Source: Microglena sp. YARC
Lineage: Eukaryota; Chlorophyta; Chlorophyceae; Chlamydomonadales; Chlamydomonadaceae
Direction of reading: 5' to 3'
DNA length: 64,000 bases
Assembly (NCBI GenBank): GCA_022414725.1
Contig: CM039462.1
Span: 39,297,186 to 39,361,185, forward strand
The position numbers and the translations under genes are program-made. The notes under the pieces were generated by a model. The model was given only the letters and a program-made list of their open reading frames with translations. It had not been told where the DNA came from and ran no database searches. Positions 12,592-22,178 of the stretch are shown piece by piece. How positions within the stretch are numbered: the first letter of the stretch is position 1; each line of letters opens with the position of its first letter.

Positions 12592-14902
12592 TGGAGAATG
12601 GGATCGGCGAGTCATCATCGTTGGTACATGAGGCTGACCAACATGATGACGTTGCAGAACTTGTCGATTATGAAGGGGAGGAAGACGGGGAGTGTGCACC
12701 TGGACGAGCGATTTGTGTGGTCAAGATGAAATTGAGTACCTTTATTCCCCATGATTGGCTTCGTAACAAGATAGACACACTGGTACTGGGACATGAACAA
12801 AGTTGCTTGGAGAGGGTTATATTTTCGCAATTTCCACATTGCTCGTCTTTTTGAGAAATGGTATCGCTGTCCCTCCTGTAAATCGCAACTTCTTCTACCG
12901 GTGCCTTATTGCAGTCAGTACCAACAAATGTAAGGGGTCGACTCTTGGCGAAGACTTCGAGAGTAGTCGGCTTCTGTTCGACTTGTTAAGAGAGCCGGGG
13001 CAATCCAAAGTTGACATTCGGGGAACGTGAAGAACCAGATCATTGCAGACCTGTCTATTTCATGGCCACAATGGCCTCTAACCATCTTTGGACCAACCTT
13101 GAGCGACGCATAACGACTTACTTGAAGTGGAAGTACCACAGATTGCAAAGCGCCTGCGGTCGGACATCGTGGCTGCATTGATCAAGTGCCTACAAGAATC
13201 TCGACGTCATCTTCAAGATGAGCCTCATACAACAAAGCTGCCAACCAAACTTCCAACATCTAGACTTCGATCGGCAAAAAGTGCAGTTGCTCTTGCGAAG
13301 AAGAGGGTCGGTAGGAAGGAACCAGAAGGATCCTTTGCGTGTTAGGTTGACTAAACTTCAAGAGAGGCTTGAAAAGTTGAGCGAAGCTTGGCTCTCCTCG
13401 AAGAACCTTAGGGTGGACGCAGATAACGCGAAACGCTTCTTTGCACGCGAAGTGGCATTCTGTCTCAGGGGTTTCTACCTTTACCATCCGGGAAACACTT
13501 TTGCGTCTCGGGCTCACATGACCCTGCCTCTGTACCACAAGATATTGTCGGAGACCATCGAAGAAAAACGAAAAAATAAAAACGAAAAAACATCGCACAT
13601 TCTCGTTGTTGCCTTACAAATCTGGATTCACTCTGTCGCACATTCCGATTTCGAAAATGGCCTTTTTCTATATGTCAACGAGTGCCACTTCGATTCATGC
13701 AAGGCAGACGTTGCTTCCAAAAACCATCAAGGAATATGGGAGCGCTTCGCAAACCTCAAGAAAGTGGAGACAGTTTCTCGGAAGTTCGGTTACCGCATTG
13801 TGACAGACGGCTTTGCAGTCAGCATCTTGATGAATAAGCCTACGTGTCTGACATGTTCGATGCCTGAAGACGCGTTCTCTACGCGGGCGCATGAGTATGT
13901 GACAACAAACGAGGGTGGCATTGTATCCTTCCTCGACAATGTGGTCGTGGCTGCGGTAGACCGGGTGTTACTGATATCGTGACTGTAACAGGACTCAACG
14001 GAGGTACAAGATCGTACAGCTCGGCGCAATATTATCGCAAGGGTCTGATCTTCAAGTCTCAGCGTCAAACTGACGTTTGGAACCTCGAGACGGCTGATAT
14101 CGTCGGTGGTATCATTCCGGATAGAGACTCTTCGAGTTCTGAACAGATTTGTGCGTACGCCAGATTTCTACATGGGTGCCGCCCGCGATCCTTCTTGCCC
14201 ATCGTGCTTCCAGGGGGTACCGAAACCTCCGCTTTCGCAGGTACTGCAAGAAACAGAAACTCATTGTTGAGATTGCTGACTTCGTAGCTCCGAGAGAGAA
14301 GAGCGCTAAGGTACTCGTCGGGGTTTGGTGATTGGAAAGGTCTTGGGGGCGACGCCAATCTCTAGGCGGACTTGTGGCCCTCTCCAAGCTATTCGTTTCG
14401 AGCTTCGTAGCCGAGAAAACGTCATCATGGAGGACATCGATGAGTTCAGAACATCTCAACGATGCAGCTGCTGTGAGAACCACCTTTGCAACATGGTGGC
14501 ACTCACTCATCGTAAGAAGCAAGACGGTACAGGTTGGGAATGTACAGAAGGACGCAAGCGGATTCATAAGATTCTCCACTGCAAAGCAGTCAAAGCGGAG
14601 CGCCACGCCAACAGAGCGGTGGTATGCTTCACTGCGGGAAGACTTGGGACCGCGATGTGAACGCTTCCAGAAACATCTGATGCTTACACTTCACCAAGTC
14701 TTTGGAGAGAGCGTCCTCTCGCGTTTCGCCGAGACGCGCCGAGAAGTTCCTCGACAACCCCACCCCCACCCCCTGATACTGATATGGGGACACAGACGGT
14801 TGAACGGTTTACCAAAGAGGCTACTCGGAATATCTTCGAGAACCTCTTCAACCTTCTGCACCCCCAACGTTGCCCAAAAGCAACGATCTGCAGTCTGGAT
14901 GA
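12591..14902 (+). pseudogene. Fanzor (TnpB-like RNA-guided nuclease), frameshifted
   Basis: Frames in order match the intact Fanzor at 41562-43571. They are an N-terminal segment with RNFFYRCLIAVST (around 12880), a middle region (13218-13930), RuvC-I with a VDPGVTDIVT-type motif (around 13955-13985), a GFGDW segment, a zinc-finger half-site RCSCCENHLC (around 14460) and a WDRDVNASRNI RuvC-III motif (around 14650). Fanzors are eukaryotic and viral homologues of TnpB that act as RNA-guided DNA nucleases; the guide RNA usually derives from the 3' end of the element. Here the reading frame stops 34 bases before the transposon end. Multiple frameshifts break it. The start ATG overlaps the transposase stop as TGATG. 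Confidence 0.8.
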
Positions 14903-14987
14903 TTATAAAGTGTCCCACTTTATTTGAGAACAACTGTACTCTTTGTGAACGCAACACACGACACCGTACACGTTCTTAAAAGTACGA

Positions 14988-15824
14988 TCATGAAGACATG
15001 TCGTACTCCTCGGGTTCGAGAAATTCCGACATCTCCACACGACCGGTCTTCTTACGAGTGAGCCTCTTCTTGGCAAGGTGAAACTTGCTTGTGGTCATTC
15101 TTCGAGTGACGGTCTGCAACATCGATGCAACTTGAGGTGCCTCATCCAAGCGTGAATCATTAGCCACATCATCTTTATCCACAACAATGGACGGAGTATC
15201 GACAGACTTCGAATCAACTACAACATCATCATCTTCCTCGACATCCTCGACATCCTCGACATCCTCGACATCCTCGACATCCTCGACATCGACATCGACA
15301 TCGACATCAACATCATCATCATCTTCCTCACCATCGACATCTACATCTACATCGACATCTACATCGACATCGACATCGACATCGACATCGTCATCGAGAT
15401 CATCAGCTTCATCTACGTCTTTAGAGTCGTCGACATCTTCAGAGTCGTCTTCAACATCATCGTCACCGCCACCCTTGCGTCGGTTCTTATTGGATTCCTT
15501 GATTGCGTCGATATGTGTGTCTGAATTCGAACGCATAGGCAGGTTAGCAATTGCCTCGTATTTAGGAAGGCGATCGAAGTCTTGGTTCAGGCGGCATTCT
15601 GCAAGGCGGTTGTTGTAGTCGTCCATCATACCCTTATTCTGATGACAGTACTCGACGAAACGTGTAATGGATCCCATAACGTCCTGGGGAATACTGGCCA
15701 TATCCACGAAAGTTCCGTTCGCATTCTGCATGTATCGCGTCGTGGGGCAGTGCTTCAGAATATTGAAGATTTCGATGTGCTCTGTGGCACTGAGATCAGC
15801 CACTTGTTTGAGAAATCCGTCCAT
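14988..15824 (-). CDS. NET-domain protein with acidic repeat tract (copy 1)
   Basis: A 278-residue uninterrupted frame. Residues 1-90 resemble the NET (extra-terminal) domain of BET proteins and its giant-virus relatives: a helical start (FLKQVADLSATEHIEIFNIL), then an Asn-Gly-Thr-Phe turn and a second helical part. Residues about 120-205 form a long Asp/Val/Glu tract encoded by GACGTCGAT-type hexamer repeats. The C-terminal 60 residues are basic. NET domains bind short basic peptides in transcription and chromatin factors, so a regulatory or virion role is plausible but inferred. The gene ends 52 bases from the right end of element 1 and is divergent from the J-domain gene. A second copy lies at 17845. 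Confidence 0.65.
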   Translation of the reverse strand: MDGFLKQVADLSATEHIEIFNILKHCPTTRYMQNANGTFVDMASIPQDVMGSITRFVEYCHQNKGMMDDYNNRLAECRLNQDFDRLPKYEAIANLPMRSNSDTHIDAIKESNKNRRKGGGDDDVEDDSEDVDDSKDVDEADDLDDDVDVDVDVDVDVDVDVDVDGEEDDDDVDVDVDVDVEDVEDVEDVEDVEDVEEDDDVVVDSKSVDTPSIVVDKDDVANDSRLDEAPQVASMLQTVTRRMTTSKFHLAKKRLTRKKTGRVEMSEFLEPEEYDMSS

Positions 15825-15932
15825 GAAACCAGATAGATAGTAAGTGCACCGATAGTTTCTTCCCTAACGTCTCTTTCATTGAAACTTTATTGTTCCATTT
15901 ATTTACACTCTTTATTAATTCATTCTTTCAAC

Positions 15933-16603
15933 ATGTCATTGGAACCGACAACTTCCATCGTGGACCCATACGCCCTTTTCGGTATCCCTAAGGAACAGTT
16001 ATGCAGCGGCGGCTCCGATTCGTTGGCGGAAATACGCAAGCGATATTTCGAACTTAGCTTGCTATGCCACCCGGACAAGGGGGGGAATACCGAAGACATG
16101 ATCACTCTTCAACGATCGTACGATGTTGTCCGCGCGGGTATGCGTAACGTCGCCCTTTCAGAAACACGAATGGAATCCATAGTGAAATTTGAGGATATTA
16201 TCAAAGAATGCTTCGTCTCAAATAATTGTCAACATCAACAAATGGACATCCCCCCATTCGACAACGAAGCCTTTATCGTGGAGGCAAGAACAAACACTGA
16301 CTACGTCGCTTGCACACTCCCGGGAGGGTATGGAGATGATCAAGGTGATAACGATGATCAAGGTGATAACGATGATCAATGTGACATTGGGAATGGAGAC
16401 ATTCCGAATTTCGTCCGTTCATCGTTAGAGATCTCATGTTGCAACTTTCGAAGATTTCAAGTGATGGCAATGTGGATTTCAGCGTGGATGCCCCTCAAGA
16501 AATGTTCGATTACCATGCCGCTTACACGGTTCCCCAGACAACGTTTGTGGACCCCAGAGAGAAGAGGGACCTGGACACACTCCTGGTCGAGCGGGAAGAA
16601 TAA
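15933..16603 (+). pseudogene. J-domain protein, frameshifted (copy 1)
   Basis: The first 150 residues equal those of the intact copy at 18789, including the HPDKGG loop of a DnaJ domain. A one-base deletion near 16399 (CATTCCGAAT against CATTTCCGAAT in the other copy) shifts the frame, and the shifted reading continues to 16637. The ATG at 15933 was chosen because it directly precedes the conserved sequence and follows an AT-rich stretch with TTTATTTACAC. The gene is divergent from the NET gene and ends 18 bases before element 2. Confidence 0.75.
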
Positions 16604-16620
16604 ATACAGAATTTTGTATA

Positions 16621-17793
16621 CAGTTGTTCTCAAATAATTTTGGGACACTCAGTATAATTTGAATGATATCCCTTGAAACCAGGTACAGGTCCGTGGTTCA
16701 CTACAAATATTTTTTGAGGAGTCTCAGGAAGGTTTGTAATATATACAACGTGTCCAAGAGCTCACTACATATAGATGGGTCAATGCTGATCAGGTTGGTA
16801 AAAGTAAGCGTTTAAAACGAAAAAGGAAAGAATTGTCCATGCTTTTACGTTCCACGATATCCAATAATATTGCAGAGAACCCCTTCATAACATCTTCCGC
16901 TACGAGAACTTCCGGTATGCAAATTCTTTTCTGGAGAATCTTCTTGCGAGAGGGAGCCAAACAGCATATCTGCCTCCGAATTCAAGAAGTCAGATTTGAG
17001 GCAGATTGGTGCGTACGCCAGATTCTACATGGGTGCCGCCCCAATCCTTCTTGCCCATCGTGCTTCCAGGGGGTACCGAAACCTCCGCTTTCGAAGGTAC
17101 TGCAAGAAACAGAAACTTATTGTTGAGATTGCTGACTTCGTAGCTCCGAGAAAGAATAGCGCTAAGGTACTCGTCGGGTTTGGTGATTGGAAAGGTCTGG
17201 GGGCGACGCCAATCTCTAGGCGGACTCGTGGCCCTCTCCAAGCTATTCGTTTCGAGCTTCGTAGCCGAGAAAACGTTATCATGGAGGACATCTATGAGTT
17301 CAGAACATCTCAACGATGCAGCTGCTTTGAGAACCACCTTTGCAACATGGTGGCACTCACTCATCGTAAGAAGCAAGACGGTACAGGTTGGGAATGTACA
17401 GAAGGACGCAAGCGGATTCATAAGATTCTCCACTGCAAAAGCAGTCAAAGCGGAGCGCCACGCCAACAGAGCGGTGGTATGCTTCACTGCGGGAAGACTT
17501 GGGACCGCGATGTGAACGCTTCCAGAAACATCCTGATGCTTACACTTCACCAAGTCTTTGGAGAGAGCGTCCTCTCGCGTTTCGCCGAGACGCGCCGAGA
17601 AGTTCCTCGACAACCCCACCCCCACCCCCTGATACTGATATGGGGACACAGACGGTTGAACGGTTTACCAAAGAGGCTACTCGGAATATCTTCGAGAACC
17701 TCTTCAACCTTCTGCACCCCCCAACGTTGCCCAAAAGCAACGATCTGCAGTCTGGATGATTATAAAGTGTCCCACTTTATTTGAGAACAACTG
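16621..17793 (+). mobile_element. Internally deleted Fanzor transposon (element 2)
   Basis: It begins CAGTTGTTCTCAAATAA at 16621 and ends TTATTTGAGAACAACTG at 17793, each flanked by TA. The first ~290 bases equal the left end and the transposase N-terminal coding part of element 1. They then jump to Fanzor sequence shortly before the RuvC/zinc-finger region, which continues to the right end. About 2.2 kb of transposase and Fanzor is missing relative to element 1. If mobile at all, it would need transposase supplied in trans. Confidence 0.85.
16996..17784 (+). pseudogene. Fanzor C-terminal fragment in element 2
   Basis: A 262-codon frame covers the segment after RuvC-I, with GFGDW, the zinc-finger region and WDRDVNASRNI. 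Compared with element 1, one zinc-finger Cys is Phe (RCSCFENHLC). One G fewer in CTTTGGAGAGAGC (against CTTTGGGAGAGAGC in element 3) shifts the proline-rich tail into another frame. The RuvC-I Asp and the whole N-terminal half are absent, so it cannot be an active nuclease. Confidence 0.7.
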
Positions 17794-17844
17794 TACTCTT
17801 TGTGAACGCAACACACGACACCGTACACGTTCTTAAAAGTACGA

Positions 17845-18680
17845 TCATGAAGACATGTCGTACTCCTCGGGTTCGAGAAATTCCGACATCTCCACACGAC
17901 CGGTCTTCTTACGAGTGAGCCTCTTCTTGGCAAGGTGAAACTTGCTTGTGGTCATTCTTCGAGTGACGGTCTGCAACATCGATGCAACTTGAGGTGCCTC
18001 ATCCAAGCGTGAATCATTAGCCACATCATCTTTATCCACAACAATGGACGGAGTATCGACAGACTTCGAATCAACTACAACATCATCATCTTCCTCGACA
18101 TCCTCGACATCCTCGACATCCTCGACATCCTCGACATCCTCGACATCGACATCGACATCGACATCAACATCATCATCATCTTCCTCACCATCGACATCTA
18201 CATCTACATCGACATCGACATCGACATCGACATCGACATCGACATCGTCATCGAGATCATCAGCTTCATCTACGTCTTTAGAGTCGTCGACATCTTCAGA
18301 GTCGTCTTCAACATCATCGTCACCGCCACCCTTGCGTCGGTTCTTATTGGATTCCTTGATTGCGTCGATATGTGTGTCTGAATTCGAACGCATAGGCAGG
18401 TTAGCAATTGCCTCGTATTTAGGAAGGCGATCGAAGTCTTGGTTCAGGCGGCATTCTGCAAGGCGGTTGTTGTAGTCGTCCATCATACCCTTATTCTGAT
18501 GACAGTACTCGACGAAACGTGTAATGGATCCATAACGTCCTGGGGAATACTGGCCATATCCACGAAAGTTCCGTTCGCATTCTGCATGTATCGCGTCGTG
18601 GGGCAGTGCTTCAGAATATTGAAGATTTCGATGTGCTCTGTGGCACTGAGATCAGCCACTTGTTTGAGAAATCCGTCCAT
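17845..18680 (-). pseudogene. NET-domain protein, frameshifted (copy 2)
   Basis: Nearly identical to the gene at 14988-15824. One C is missing in GGATCCATAAC near 18530 (GGATCCCATAAC in copy 1), which splits the frame after about 50 residues. The downstream part is open as 213 residues (17845-18486). The Asp/Val repeat tract differs slightly in hexamer order from copy 1. The position relative to the transposon ends and the J-domain gene is the same as in copy 1. Confidence 0.75.
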
Positions 18681-18788
18681 GAAACCAGATAGATAGTAAG
18701 TGCACCGATAGTTTCTTCCCTAACGTCTCTTTCATTGAAACTTTATTGTTCCATTTATTTACACTCTTTATTAATTCATTCTTTCAAC

Positions 18789-19460
18789 ATGTCATTGGAA
18801 CCGACAACTTCCATCGTGGACCCATACGCCCTTTTCGGTATCCCTAAGGAACAGTTATGCAGCGGCGGCTCCGATTCGTTGGCGGAAATACGCAAGCGAT
18901 ATTTCGAACTTAGCTTGCTATGCCACCCGGACAAGGGGGGGAATACCGAAGACATGATCACTCTTCAACGATCGTACGATGTTGTCCGCGCGGGTATGCG
19001 TAACGTCGCCCTTTCAGAAACACGAATGGAATCCATAGTGAAATTTGAGGATATTATCAAAGAATGCTTCGTCTCAAATAATTGTCAACATCAACAAATG
19101 GACATCCCCCCATTCGACAACGAAGCCTTTATCGTGGAGGCAAGAACAAACACTGACTACGTCGCTTGCACACTCCCGGGAGGGTATGGAGATGATCAAG
19201 GTGATAACGATGATCAAGGTGATAACGATGATCAATGTGACATTGGGAATGGAGACATTTCCGAATTTCGTCCGTTCATCGTTAGAGATCTCATGTTGCA
19301 ACTTTCGAAGATTTCAAGTGATGGCAATGTGGATTTCAGCGTGGATGCCCCTCAAGAAATGTTCGATTACCATGCCGCTTACACGGTTCCCCAGACAACG
19401 TTTGTGGACCCCAGAGAGAAGAGGGACCTGGACACACTCCTGGTCGAGCGGGAAGAATAA
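18789..19460 (+). CDS. J-domain protein (copy 2, intact)
   Basis: A 223-residue frame whose first 75 residues form a DnaJ-type J domain: a DPYALFGIP start helix, a helix rich in basic residues, and the HPD tripeptide at residues 46-48 followed by KGG. J domains stimulate Hsp70 ATPase activity, and several giant viruses encode J proteins, so recruiting a host Hsp70 is the likely biochemical role. The middle carries a short DDQGDN repeat encoded by an 18-base repeat. The C-terminal part is unrecognised. The ATG at 18789 is preferred over an in-frame upstream ATG at 18735 because the homologous domain begins there. Confidence 0.75.
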   Translation: MSLEPTTSIVDPYALFGIPKEQLCSGGSDSLAEIRKRYFELSLLCHPDKGGNTEDMITLQRSYDVVRAGMRNVALSETRMESIVKFEDIIKECFVSNNCQHQQMDIPPFDNEAFIVEARTNTDYVACTLPGGYGDDQGDNDDQGDNDDQCDIGNGDISEFRPFIVRDLMLQLSKISSDGNVDFSVDAPQEMFDYHAAYTVPQTTFVDPREKRDLDTLLVEREE

Positions 19461-19477
19461 ATACAGAATTTTGTATA

Positions 19478-20587
19478 CAGTTGTTCTCAAATAATTTTGG
19501 GACACTCAGTATAATTTGAATGATATCCCTTGAAACCAGGTACAGGTCCGTGGTTCACTACAAATATTTTTTGAGGAGTCTCAGGAGGTTTGTAATATGT
19601 GTCCAAAGCTCACTACATATAGATGGGTCAATGCTGATCAGGTTGGTAAAAGTAAGCGTTTAAAACGAAAGCTTTTACGTTCACGATATCCAATAATATT
19701 GCAGAGAACTGGTATGCATTCTTTTCTGGAGAATCTTCTTGCGAGAGGGAGCAAACAGCATATCTGCCTCCGAATTCAAGAAGTCAGATTTGAGGCAGAT
19801 TGGTGCGTACGCAGATTCTACATGGGTGCCGCCCCAATCCTTCTTGCCCATCGTGCTTCCAGGGGGTACCGAAACCTCCGCTTTCGAAGGTACTGCAAGA
19901 AACAGAAACTTATTGTTGAGATTGCTGACTTCGTAGCTCCGAGAAAGAATAGCGCTAAGGTACTCGTCGGGTTTGGTGATTGGAAAGGTCTGGGGGCGAC
20001 GCCAATCTCTAGGCGGACTCGTGGCCCTCTCCAAGCTATTCGTTTCGAGCTTCGTAGCCGAGAAAACGTTATCATGGAGGACATCTATGAGTTCAGAACA
20101 TCTCAACGATGCAGCTGCTTTGAGAACCACCTTTGCAACATGGTGGCACTCACTCATCGTAAGAAGCAAGACGGTACAGGTTGGGAATGTACAGAAGGAC
20201 GCAAGCGGATTCATAAGATTCTCCACTGCAAAAGCAGTCAAAGCGGAGCGCCACGCCAACAGAGCGGTGGTATGCTTCACTGCGGGAAGACTTGGGACCG
20301 CGATGTGAACGCTTCCAGAAACATCCTGATGCTTACACTTCACCAAGTCTTTGGGAGAGAGCGTCCTCTCGCGTTTCGCCGAGACGCGCCGAGAAGTTCC
20401 TCGACAACCCCACCCCCACCCCCTGATACTGATATGGGGACACAGACGGTTGAACGGTTTACCAAAGAGGCTACTCGGAATATCTTCGAGAACCTCTTCA
20501 ACCTTCTGCACCCCCCAACGTTGCCCAAAAGCAACGATCTGCAGTCTGGATGATTATAAAGTGTCCCACTTTATTTGAGAACAACTG
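19478..20587 (+). mobile_element. Internally deleted Fanzor transposon (element 3)
   Basis: It has the same termini as element 2 (CAGTTGTTCTCAAATAA at 19478, TTATTTGAGAACAACTG ending 20587), flanked by TA on both sides, and the same transposase-to-Fanzor junction and Cys-to-Phe change. The left 250 bases have several extra short deletions compared with element 2. The right flank (TACATGCATGTAG) differs from that of elements 1 and 2, which share their right flank. Confidence 0.85.
19597..20553 (+). CDS. Transposase N-terminus fused in frame to Fanzor C-terminus, 318 aa
   Basis: One continuous frame joins about 25 residues of the transposase N-terminal region (WVNADQVGKSKRLKRK) to the Fanzor C-terminal half: GFGDW, a zinc-finger-like Cys set with one Cys replaced by Phe, WDRDVNASRNI and a proline-rich tail. 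The stop lies 34 bases before the element end. It lacks the RuvC-I Asp and the guide-binding N-terminal domains, so nuclease activity is unlikely. It might still bind the element's RNA or ends. Whether it is expressed is unknown. Confidence 0.55.
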   Translation: MCPKLTTYRWVNADQVGKSKRLKRKLLRSRYPIILQRTGMHSFLENLLARGSKQHICLRIQEVRFEADWCVRRFYMGAAPILLAHRASRGYRNLRFRRYCKKQKLIVEIADFVAPRKNSAKVLVGFGDWKGLGATPISRRTRGPLQAIRFELRSRENVIMEDIYEFRTSQRCSCFENHLCNMVALTHRKKQDGTGWECTEGRKRIHKILHCKSSQSGAPRQQSGGMLHCGKTWDRDVNASRNILMLTLHQVFGRERPLAFRRDAPRSSSTTPPPPPDTDMGTQTVERFTKEATRNIFENLFNLLHPPTLPKSNDLQSG

Positions 20588-21368
20588 TACATGCATGTAG
20601 AAAAACCCGTGTAAACCTCGTCGGAATCATTTGTATATTTTTATTAGTTTTAAGAAGAAATTTCATTTCCCCGCGTTCCTGCGTGCCTCTCAGGCCCTGT
20701 CTGCGCAACGAAAACTGCGCACGCTAAGTTTCTCGAAGACCCTAAACCCACCGGGGGGGAGAAAAAGCCTTTACAGGCAATGCTTCTCCCTATTGCCTTC
20801 GCTGCCAAGTCTGCTGCTCCTGCTCCTTCCACCGTGCTTGCCATCGCTAGTGCCCTTGCCCTCCCAGAGGACGACGGCCCCACCGAGGACGTTAGCATGT
20901 CGGAGGAGATTTCCTGTGTTACCAAGTCTCCTGCTCCTGCTGTTCCTGCTGCTTCTGGTGTCTCGTTATCAACGGGTCCCCCCTCCTCATCCTTGGCCTC
21001 CGGTCGTGTTGGTCGTTGCGGGGCCCCTCTGAAGAACGAGCTTCCTGTTGGCTCCAAACACGGCGATCTGATTTTGATACTACATTTTTTCTTCACAATT
21101 CCCCCATCCGTTTGCGTGCGTGCGTGTGTGTCTCTTGTTCTCCTGACGGCGAGATGAGCTCTTGTTCTCCTGACGGCGAGATGAGGCATCGAACATGTCA
21201 GACACGTAGGCTTATTCATCAAGATGATGACTGTAAAGCGAATTTGATTCCTCGTTGCTGATATCTCAGGCTAGCGTGTCGTTCCGTAGGCTCTAAATTC
21301 TGAGTAGAAATTTCAAAAAATCCTCCGGGAGGCAGGAACGCACATTAATTGCAAGAAGAACATGGAGC
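20588..21368. other. Low-complexity region with a Fanzor fragment
   Basis: 20650-21222 is open on the minus strand (190 codons) and 20780-21157 on the + strand, both Ala/Pro/Ser-rich and unrecognised. On the minus strand 21180-21245 is nearly identical to the part of the Fanzor gene in element 1 that reads LMNKPTCLTCSMP (13820-13865), so a small Fanzor fragment is embedded here. A 24-base direct repeat (TTCTCCTGACGGCGAGATGA) occurs twice near 21137 and 21166. Confidence 0.5.
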
Positions 21369-21413
21369 GTGAACATGCCAAAAAAAATATGTTGTTCTTC
21401 TAAACATATCATC

Positions 21414-22160
21414 ATGTCTACCCTATCAGTATGCCCTTCGTCCGACTTTTTTGACGAGGCACAACGCAGACAGCATCCGCTACTGTCGTCATTCAACCAT
21501 CTAAAGTACGACGAAGGATCCTACCGCGTAGACCTAGGACAGTCTCGAGGACCCGGATCATACCAACTTGAGACCCCGGCGACTCACTGCACCCCCTGCT
21601 TAGCGAGTGACGCTCGCATGGTCATGGGCACGTCCGGGCACACAGAATGCGGGAACCGGCTCATGGTGGACATCGACTCCGAACTCCTTGGCATCACAAG
21701 GAAGGCATCCAGGTCGCCCGCATGCCAATTCCAGAAAGGTACACCGGAATGTGCCGAGTATCGCACATCCCCCGACTGCTCGTCAGTTGTTCTCGACGTG
21801 CAAGACACACGTTTGAATAACCCCTCAAGCACCCTTAGGGGAACCGGTTGGAACAGGTGGCAGTGGCTGTGCCGCAACCCTCAAGAACACGCCATCCAAG
21901 AGTTCGAGTCTGGCATCGATACCACTATCCTCACAAAGGACAATCACCGACCTCTAGTATCGGTCCCACTCGACCAGACGGTGTTCCTGCCTCCTAGAAA
22001 AAACGAGAGCCCCGAACAAAGCGCGCCCAAATGGCAGACCCCAAGGTGCTCAGGGGATGCAGAGTACGATCCCAATAATTTCGTGAACCCCATACCCACG
22101 ATGCACTGGCGAACGTGCAAGGAGGTGTCGCGCATTCAACAAGGATGTAGCAGCCCTTAA
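21414..22160 (+). CDS. Hypothetical virion-type protein, 248 aa
   Basis: An uninterrupted frame with eight or more Cys and a YRVDLGQSRGPGSYQLETP-type segment near residue 45, followed by a CTPC pair. Similar spaced Gly-Pro-Gly-x-Tyr segments occur in conserved proteins of large algal viruses, but I cannot name the family. The ATG at 21414 is preferred to the in-frame ATG at 21369 because it follows an A/T-rich stretch and starts the more regular sequence. It converges on the 22179-22685 gene, with 18 bases between stops. Confidence 0.55.
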   Translation: MSTLSVCPSSDFFDEAQRRQHPLLSSFNHLKYDEGSYRVDLGQSRGPGSYQLETPATHCTPCLASDARMVMGTSGHTECGNRLMVDIDSELLGITRKASRSPACQFQKGTPECAEYRTSPDCSSVVLDVQDTRLNNPSSTLRGTGWNRWQWLCRNPQEHAIQEFESGIDTTILTKDNHRPLVSVPLDQTVFLPPRKNESPEQSAPKWQTPRCSGDAEYDPNNFVNPIPTMHWRTCKEVSRIQQGCSSP

Positions 22161-22178
22161 AATAAAAATTAAAAAATC

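Larger units (their letters stand above)
11562..14936 (+). mobile_element. TIR-bounded IS630/Tc1-like transposon carrying Fanzor (element 1)
   Basis: The element begins CAGTTGTTCTCAAATAA at 11562 and ends with the inverted copy TTATTTGAGAACAACTG at 14936. The inner parts of the ends, a GGGACACT motif and a TATAAT segment, also match in inverted orientation, giving a terminal repeat of about 30-40 bases with some mismatches. Both ends are flanked by TA (11560-11561 and 14937-14938), as expected for IS630/Tc1/mariner insertion. Inside lie a frameshifted DDE transposase and, overlapping its stop codon, a frameshifted Fanzor gene on the same strand. At 3375 bp it is the longest copy here and the apparent parent form of the shorter elements at 16621 and 19478. 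Confidence 0.85.

Noticed and set aside
15187..15618. Ser/Thr-rich 143-codon frame opposite the NET gene (and its copy at 18044)
   Set aside because: It is the antisense reading of the GAC/GTC hexamer tract; the NET frame on the other strand has a recognisable domain.
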